A stretch of 6,520 nucleotides of DNA from Burkholderiales bacterium (GTDB taxonomy: Bacteria > Pseudomonadota > Gammaproteobacteria > Burkholderiales > Burkholderiaceae_C): the NCBI GenBank assembly GCA_013205525.1, contig JABMMR010000311.1:1-6520 (forward strand), in the 5' to 3' direction. This document shows, piece by piece, positions 5,908 to 6,520 of the stretch (the first letter of the stretch is position 1; every line of letters begins with the position of its first letter). The position numbers and the translations under genes are program-made. Under the pieces are notes generated by a model. The model worked only from the letters and a program-made list of their open reading frames with translations. It did not search any database and was not told where the DNA came from.

Positions 5908-6520
5908 CTAACCAAACAAACGCTGTACCCACCAGACCAAGGCGATCAGGAACACGATGCCACTGCCCCAGCGCAGCAGGGCCGCTTTAGCTTCATGGCT
6001 TTTTACCCAAAAGACCACAGGCAAAGCGACCAATACAACGGCAGACAACTGGCCCAACTCAACGCCCAGATTGAAAGCGAAAAGGGTTTCGAGAAAATAC
6101 ATGCTGGAGAGGCCCAGTTCTTTCAAACCGTTGGCAAAGCCCATGCCGTGAATCAGTCCAAACACAAAAGCCAGTTTCCAATGACTGAAGGTAAAGCGGT
6201 TTTGCAAATTCAATGCGGCTGACACCATGATGGACAGCGCAATCATGGATTCAATGAACCGATCTGGCAGGCTGACCCAACCCAACACCGAACATGCCAA
6301 TGTGATGGAGTGCGCCAGCGTGAAGGCTGTGATGACTTTGAGGGCAAATTTCCATGCTGCAATGCTGCCTGATGCATGGCTTGGGTCAGCAGGCTTTATC
6401 AGCATCAAGCCCGGCAGCAGCAAGGTCAACAAAAAAAGCAGGTGATCCGCGCCTCCCCAAATGTGCTTGACGCCTTCCTTGGTGAACAAGCCCATGGCTG
6501 CCCAGCGTTTGCCTTCACCC
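5908..6520 (-). CDS. HupE/UreJ-family membrane protein, C-terminal part (5' end outside window)
   Basis: The reading frame is open to the window edge. An ATG at 6493-6495 exists, but eight more codons (GEGKRWAA) precede it without a stop. Members of this family (HupE_UreJ_2, PF13795, by pattern) carry a large N-terminal extracytoplasmic region before the part seen here, so the true start is beyond base 6520. Counting from that ATG, HIWGGADH (11-18) is an HX5DH motif linked in HupE/UreJ proteins to nickel, and LLFLLTLLLPG follows. FTLAHSITL (58-66), FIESMIALSIM (80-90), FGLIHGMGFANGL (112-124) and FNLGVELGQL (141-150) are the remaining family blocks. About six to seven membrane helices are visible, and the protein ends WWVQRLFG. 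HupE and UreJ are associated with nickel supply to hydrogenase or urease, but this branch is widespread without either enzyme and its cargo is unproven. No hydrogenase or urease gene is in the window. It converges on the nitroreductase gene with a 2-base gap. Confidence 0.88.
   Translation of the reverse strand, partial: GEGKRWAAMGLFTKEGVKHIWGGADHLLFLLTLLLPGLMLIKPADPSHASGSIAAWKFALKVITAFTLAHSITLACSVLGWVSLPDRFIESMIALSIMVSAALNLQNRFTFSHWKLAFVFGLIHGMGFANGLKELGLSSMYFLETLFAFNLGVELGQLSAVVLVALPVVFWVKSHEAKAALLRWGSGIVFLIALVWWVQRLFG

Overview
This window looks like ordinary chromosome from a betaproteobacterium. It is most likely Burkholderiales and perhaps Comamonadaceae-like, judged from the ComEC and TakP-type TRAP-binding-protein sequences and the moderate, uneven GC. 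That placement is inference; no rRNA or other marker is present. Genes are packed tightly: no gene-free stretch reaches 300 bases and the longest gap is about 123 bases.

Layout from left to right. Bases 1-120 are the last 39 codons of an RND-type efflux permease (+). A RidA-superfamily gene (-, 101-559) converges on it with a 20-base overlap. After a 111-base divergent gap comes a small secreted protein of the surface-adhesin-E type (+, 671-1096). It is followed 48 bases later by comEC (+, TTG start at 1145, to 3625), which encodes the inner-membrane DNA-uptake channel with its C-terminal metallo-beta-lactamase domain. The 48-base gap holds a strong hairpin that buries the comEC ribosome binding site. 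On the minus strand, converging on comEC with a 4-base overlap, are a Tat-exported TakP-like TRAP solute-binding protein (3622-4710) and, 28 bases upstream of it, a 123-residue membrane protein of unknown role (4739-5110). A second divergent gap leads to an FMN nitroreductase (+, 5234-5905). Two bases beyond it is the end of a HupE/UreJ-type membrane protein (-, 5908 onward), whose 5' end lies outside the window.

How the genes work together. There is no obvious single pathway. The only plausible transcription units are the adhesin-E-like gene with comEC, and the small membrane protein with the TRAP binding protein. The TRAP binding protein has no DctQ/DctM membrane subunits beside it here.

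I found no mobile element, CRISPR array, tRNA, rRNA or phage gene. The observation most worth checking is the hairpin that appears to gate comEC translation. Next are the orphan TakP-like binding protein with an apparent W-to-F change in its ligand pocket, and the unidentified membrane protein upstream of it.
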